Assembly (NCBI GenBank): GCA_028289605.1
Contig: JANQON010000003.1
Location: 186,001-250,000, forward strand
DNA length: 64,000 nucleotides
DNA from: Hyphococcus sp.
GTDB lineage: Bacteria > Pseudomonadota > Alphaproteobacteria > Caulobacterales > Parvularculaceae
Direction: 5' to 3'
Below, piece after piece: positions 60,618 to 64,000 of the stretch. The notes beneath the pieces are model-generated. The model had not been told where the DNA came from. It saw nothing but the letters and a program-made list of their open reading frames with translations, and searched no databases. The translations under genes and the position numbers were made by a program. How positions within the stretch are numbered: the stretch's first letter is position 1; every line of letters starts with the position of its first letter.

Positions 60618-61808
60618 CTAGGCGAAGCTCTCGTTTTCCGCTCCGTATTTTTGGTAGAGCGCCGCTTTCTTGCGCGGATCAATGTTCACTTTTGTAATAT
60701 CTCCCTTCGCCCAGGCCATTACTCTTGGGTCCATTACCTTGAACCAGAGCGGGGGGAAATGCGCTAACCCAAAACACCCTGGATAGCCGGAGGGCAGCTC
60801 GGGAAGATCCTCAAAATTGCGCAGGGCTTGATAAGGCCGCATGGGATTTGCGTGATGGTCGGAATGCCGTTGCAGGTGAATTGTCGAAAGGTTGGAGAAA
60901 ATATGGTTGGTATTCCACGAATGGCGCGGTGCGCAGGGCTCATACCGGCCATTGTCCAGCTTTTTACGAAGCAACCCGTAATGCTCGACATAGTTCGCCA
61001 GCGTCAAAACAAACACAGCCTGAAACTTGTAGAGCAAGATGAACGGCAAGACCGCCCAACCAAGCCACAATGCAAGCGCTAGCGCAATGGCGACAGAAGC
61101 GCCCCAGCTGACCAAAAGGCGATTGTGCAGCGAGAGCGTGTTCTTGCCCGCCTTCGCCAGCCTTTTTGTCTCAATCGACCACGCGCCGCGGATGGCGCCG
61201 GGCATGTCGCGCAGCGCAAACGCGTAAAGATTTTCCCCCATCCTTGATGACGAGCAGTCCTCGGGCGTGGACACTTTGATATGGTGATGAAGGTTGTGTT
61301 CAGCGGCGAAATGGCCGTTGCCAATACTGATTAACGCCAATTGCGATCCAATTTGATCCAATTTGTTTGTTTTGTGGCCTAACTCATGACCGATGGTGTT
61401 GGCGTTTCCGTTGATCAAGCCTATTCCCAATACAAAAACCACCTGCGCCCATAACGGCATGCTCTGTGTCATGACGAACCACATGCCGGCGATGTAGATG
61501 GCGTAAAAGAAGGGTATAGAAGCCCACGCCGCGAACCGGTAATAATTGTCAGACGACAGCGCTGGAACGACTTCGTCGGGCGGATTGAACCGGTCCTCGC
61601 CCAGCAGCCAATCCAAAGCCGGAATGAAAAGATAGACGTAGATGGGAATTGTCAGAATCCATAAGAGGTTCTGTCCGTGCGCGATGTACCCGTACATCGC
61701 GACAAAAGGAACCGCATAATTTGCAAGCGGCGTGATCAGATAGAGATACCTCTTGTTGTCTTTGTAGACCGCCGGCTTGCCGTCGGCCTGCTCATATGCG
61801 TATTCCAT
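60618..61808 (-). CDS. alkB: Alkane 1-monooxygenase (AlkB)
   Basis: 396 aa from ATG at 61808 (the longer frame is not supported). Membrane di-iron enzyme that hydroxylates medium-chain alkanes with rubredoxin. All His motifs are present: NTIGHELGHKT, AAEHNLHHHIK, LQRHSDHHANP, and NYVEHYGLLR. Six helices. The gene is divergent from a TetR regulator, with a 19-bp palindrome (61822-61840) 14 nt upstream of its start. No rubredoxin genes in the window. Confidence 0.93.
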   Translation of the reverse strand: MEYAYEQADGKPAVYKDNKRYLYLITPLANYAVPFVAMYGYIAHGQNLLWILTIPIYVYLFIPALDWLLGEDRFNPPDEVVPALSSDNYYRFAAWASIPFFYAIYIAGMWFVMTQSMPLWAQVVFVLGIGLINGNANTIGHELGHKTNKLDQIGSQLALISIGNGHFAAEHNLHHHIKVSTPEDCSSSRMGENLYAFALRDMPGAIRGAWSIETKRLAKAGKNTLSLHNRLLVSWGASVAIALALALWLGWAVLPFILLYKFQAVFVLTLANYVEHYGLLRKKLDNGRYEPCAPRHSWNTNHIFSNLSTIHLQRHSDHHANPMRPYQALRNFEDLPELPSGYPGCFGLAHFPPLWFKVMDPRVMAWAKGDITKVNIDPRKKAALYQKYGAENESFA

Positions 61809-61821
61809 CTTGACCGTCCGT

Positions 61822-61840
61822 ATGTTATCAGTGATAACAT
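61822..61840. promoter_or_regulatory. 19-bp palindrome between alkB and tetR
   Basis: ATGTTATCA-G-TGATAACAT is a perfect inverted repeat. It lies close to the alkB start and is probably the TetR operator. Confidence 0.75.
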
Positions 61841-61913
61841 TGGTACCGCCGCCCCTGTACGTTGTCAACCCAGGCGCACAGGGATCGGCAATCTCGGGAT
61901 ACCTCAAATAGCT

Positions 61914-62507
61914 ATGTCGAATTATCATCATGGAAATCTGAAAGCGGCGCTCCTGGACCGCGCAGCAGAAGTCATAAAAACGGGGGGCGTTGAGGCTCTT
62001 AGTATGCGGGGTCTAGCGCGCGATCTAAACGTTTCGTCAGCCGCATCGGCGCGTCACTTCAAGGGGCGATCAGACCTCTTGAGCACTTTGGCGACAGAAG
62101 GATATCGGCAAGCAACGGAATCAACACTGGCCGCCGCTGAAAAAGCCGGAAGCAATCCGATTGTTAGGCTGAATGCTATGGGGAAAGCCTTTGTCCATTG
62201 GGCCGTCAAGAACAAAGCGTTATTTCACACGATTTCTCACCCAGACGTTAGTCGCCACGCAGACGAAAAGCTGCGCAAAGCGCTGAGAGCGTTTGCGCTA
62301 ACGATTGGCGAATCTGTAGAGCGCGCTCAAGATGCCGGATGGCGTGAAAACGACGACAAAGACACTTTGTTTCGTTACGCGATCGCTACTGTCCGTGGTA
62401 TCGCCTTTAACGCAACGGATGACCTCTACATTTCTGTGTTTGGCAAAACAACAAAACCGACAATCGACAAGCTCATTGATGCGATTGTTCCGATCGAAGA
62501 GACCTAA
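61914..62507 (+). CDS. TetR-family regulator divergent from alkB
   Basis: 197 aa. YHHGNLKAALLDRAAEVI and LARDLNVSSAASARHFKGRS are the HTH segment of the same subgroup as the 40130 TetR. It likely represses alkB and itself through the 19-bp palindrome, with an alkane or fatty-acid derivative as inducer (inference). GC of this gene appears lower than most genes earlier in the window. Confidence 0.85.
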   Translation: MSNYHHGNLKAALLDRAAEVIKTGGVEALSMRGLARDLNVSSAASARHFKGRSDLLSTLATEGYRQATESTLAAAEKAGSNPIVRLNAMGKAFVHWAVKNKALFHTISHPDVSRHADEKLRKALRAFALTIGESVERAQDAGWRENDDKDTLFRYAIATVRGIAFNATDDLYISVFGKTTKPTIDKLIDAIVPIEET

Positions 62508-62969
62508 ACGCAGCTGGGGTACGGCACCGACCAGCATCCGCCGCTAAAGTCACTTGTTCGACCTATCAAAAGACCAGGATCAATGTTGAAGCATCATCTG
62601 TGCTAAAAACGCCAAAGCCTTCGACGCCATTAAGGCGGGCGAAAGTTCCGCCAGCTGTATTTCGGCCATTTGCGCAGCACCATTGCCTGATAATTTTTTG
62701 CCCTCTTATCCCCTTTCGAGCGCTATTTTCATATTCCCGCGTTTACGCGCATTCCAGACATTCGGCGCCAAACTCCAGAATGTCCTTTTTTGGTCGGAAG
62801 CAGACATTCGATTTTGCGGCGCTCTCTTGCAAATCGGAATTCCGAAGCAACCGCACCTGAAATCGAGATTATCGCTCCCTTTTGATATTCCGTCCCACAT
62901 GGACATGCCGCAGGTATTGACCGTATTGTACACGCCATATTCCGCTTTCGAACAAGGGGGGAAGGCGCT
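62508..62969. other. 462-nt region without clear genes
   Basis: The only long frame here (62706-63233, minus) translates repeat sequence seen widely in alphaproteobacteria (SASDQKRTF) and is rejected. An inverted repeat AATGTC...GACATT (62779-62808) lies inside. The final 50 nt have a good ribosome site for the lipoprotein gene. Confidence 0.7.
62779..62808. repeat. Short inverted repeat with AATGTC / GACATT arms
   Basis: AATGTCCTTTTTTGGTCGGA followed by AGCAGACATT. This type of element (encoding SxxQKxTF in one frame) is dispersed in many alphaproteobacterial genomes; copy elsewhere in this window not seen. Confidence 0.45.
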
Positions 62970-64000
62970 ATGCACAGTACCCTTCGCACAGTTGCGGCCA
63001 CCATTTCTATTGTCAGTCTGATGTCTTGCGGCGGCTCTTCGCCAACGGACGCCGAAGATACAGTTCTGAAATTCAGTATCGCCGCCGAAGTTCCAGGTCT
63101 TGCAGGCTGCTACTCCGTACTGCATGTGTCGACCAAACGCGATGAGCTCGACTCTACTGGTCGAGTTTTCGAGTATCGCTATGACGAGCCGAATGGATAC
63201 CAGATTCTGCACGACGGACTCAAAGTCGGCCATGCGCAGTTCTCAACGCCTTTCGCAAAGACCAACGACAATAAGTACACTGATTTTGAGACCTACGGCG
63301 CTTCGCGCGCCTACCTGGCTGATAATCTGCGGCGTGATCTAAATACATACGATCAATCGTCCTTGATCAGCCTCGTTGCGCAACCGCGTTTAATGCAAGG
63401 CGGCCCTGACACTCTTGACAAAAACTCCTACCTCGCCGCCGTCATAGAATACGGTGTCAATGTAGAGGCGCTGAGGATCATTTTTGCGCACGACATCACG
63501 TCCTTTTTAGCCAACAAAGACAATCAAGCCGTGCTGAGCGAGCATGGCGTCAGCGTGAGCGACAGCGCACTCGGCGTTGAAATTAGCGGAAAAGACAATG
63601 ACGGCCTTTTCACGGGGTTAGGCGCCTTGATGGAGAGTCCGCCGATGGCTGCGTTCACTGCGGCGCAACGCTCTACCGTGGACAACGTCACAATCCTCTC
63701 GCGGACGGATTGCGAGGATACGTCGCACGCCGATGGTGCGAAGAGTTCCGGTGCAAGTGACGAGGCGCTCGACAAATCTGACGCTTCCGCGAGAGCGGAT
63801 TCAAACGCGAAGAATTCGGGCGATGCCTCTAGCGGCGTGAGATCACGGCTGTCCGCGCGTATGAATTGGACGCCGGCGCCGTCAGACGACGAATGCGCCA
63901 CCGGCGACCGAAAAAGCTGCGACAACGTCAAACTGGGTATTGCGTTTGACAAGGGCTCCGGCGTTAAGCGTGACCAATCCAAAGCGCGCGAATATTTTCA
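62970..64000 (+). CDS. Lipoprotein with Sel1-like repeat, 3' end cut by window
   Basis: Read directly from the ATG at 62970 (GGGGGAAGGCG upstream); 343 codons are open to the window end. The signal peptide has a lipobox SLMSCGG (Cys at residue 20). A folded part of about 220 residues has no match, then a Ser/Ala/Asp-rich linker (SGASDEALDKSDASARADS), and the last 25 residues (NVKLGIAFDKGSGVKRDQSK then AREYF) are the first Sel1-like repeat. Sel1 repeats mediate protein contacts; the function here is unknown. The rest of the gene is outside. Confidence 0.75.
   Translation, partial: MHSTLRTVAATISIVSLMSCGGSSPTDAEDTVLKFSIAAEVPGLAGCYSVLHVSTKRDELDSTGRVFEYRYDEPNGYQILHDGLKVGHAQFSTPFAKTNDNKYTDFETYGASRAYLADNLRRDLNTYDQSSLISLVAQPRLMQGGPDTLDKNSYLAAVIEYGVNVEALRIIFAHDITSFLANKDNQAVLSEHGVSVSDSALGVEISGKDNDGLFTGLGALMESPPMAAFTAAQRSTVDNVTILSRTDCEDTSHADGAKSSGASDEALDKSDASARADSNAKNSGDASSGVRSRLSARMNWTPAPSDDECATGDRKSCDNVKLGIAFDKGSGVKRDQSKAREYF

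Noticed and set aside
62706-63233. 175-aa minus-strand frame
   Set aside because: Contains the repeat-derived phrase SASDQKRTF seen as a false gene in many genomes and overlaps the lipoprotein gene.
1-64000. tRNA, rRNA, CRISPR array or insertion sequence
   Set aside because: No cloverleaf, conserved rRNA text, spaced direct repeats or transposase frame was seen by eye; a tRNAscan or HMM run could still find something small.

Overview
The window is GC-rich bacterial chromosome, coding on both strands in short operons. It most resembles a marine alphaproteobacterium of the Hyphomonadales/Parvularculales type. That placement is inferred from gene content: a DmdC-like acyl-CoA dehydrogenase, DUF3667, DUF1244, DUF4345 and DUF2200 proteins, several TetR-controlled lipid or hydrocarbon loci, and alphaproteobacterial palindromic intergenic repeats. 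No tRNA, rRNA, CRISPR array, integrase, transposase or phage structural gene was seen.

Layout. 0-4.2 kb is a minus-strand group: a secreted S9 peptidase cut by the window start, a gamma-glutamylcyclotransferase-like protein, Sua5/TsaC and a TetA-like MFS pump. 4.3-13.1 kb carries the acyl-CoA dehydrogenase, a metallophosphoesterase, an SDR, two GNATs, an HDAC-fold amidohydrolase, a histidine phosphatase, DUF3291 and xseB. 13.1-20.9 kb holds a thioredoxin-fold operon, a secreted protein divergent from a Cys-rich MarR, a fatty acid hydroxylase, a secreted HExxH protein, DUF2200 and an AraC/NmrA/DUF4345/DUF1772 cluster. 21.4-26.0 kb is the most unusual locus: a four-TM protein followed by a TIR-TM-WD40 protein. 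26-37 kb has a CrtI-like oxidoreductase, a TetR/sterol-desaturase/ABC-membrane operon, a Rieske-glutamate-synthase fusion, a VOC/SDR/tautomerase group, DUF3667 and a PPi-dependent phosphofructokinase. 37-43.9 kb is rich in TetR regulators paired with small enzymes or membrane proteins. 44-56.6 kb holds housekeeping genes (dxs, tlyA, aroC, pdxH) separated by palindromic repeats, with a glycosyltransferase, a methyltransferase, an aldonolactone-oxidase-like flavoprotein and an MBL hydrolase.

From about 57.2 kb to the end, GC content looks lower by eye. This part holds a DUF7668-like protein, a MarR/membrane-protein pair behind a perfect 50-bp palindrome, an EamA transporter, a lipoprotein with a 29-codon leader ORF, alkB with a divergent TetR, and a Sel1-type lipoprotein cut by the window end. 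It looks like a more recently acquired or accessory segment.

Two real genes run off the window edges (positions 1-1446 and 62970-64000) and were found by direct translation. Five regulators (four TetR, one MarR) have well-defined inverted repeats at their own or a divergent promoter, and a sixth (TetR at 40.1 kb) has a weaker 13-bp near-palindrome, which gives testable regulons. The strongest candidate for an undescribed system is the TIR-TM-WD40 plus four-TM pair at 21.5-26.0 kb.
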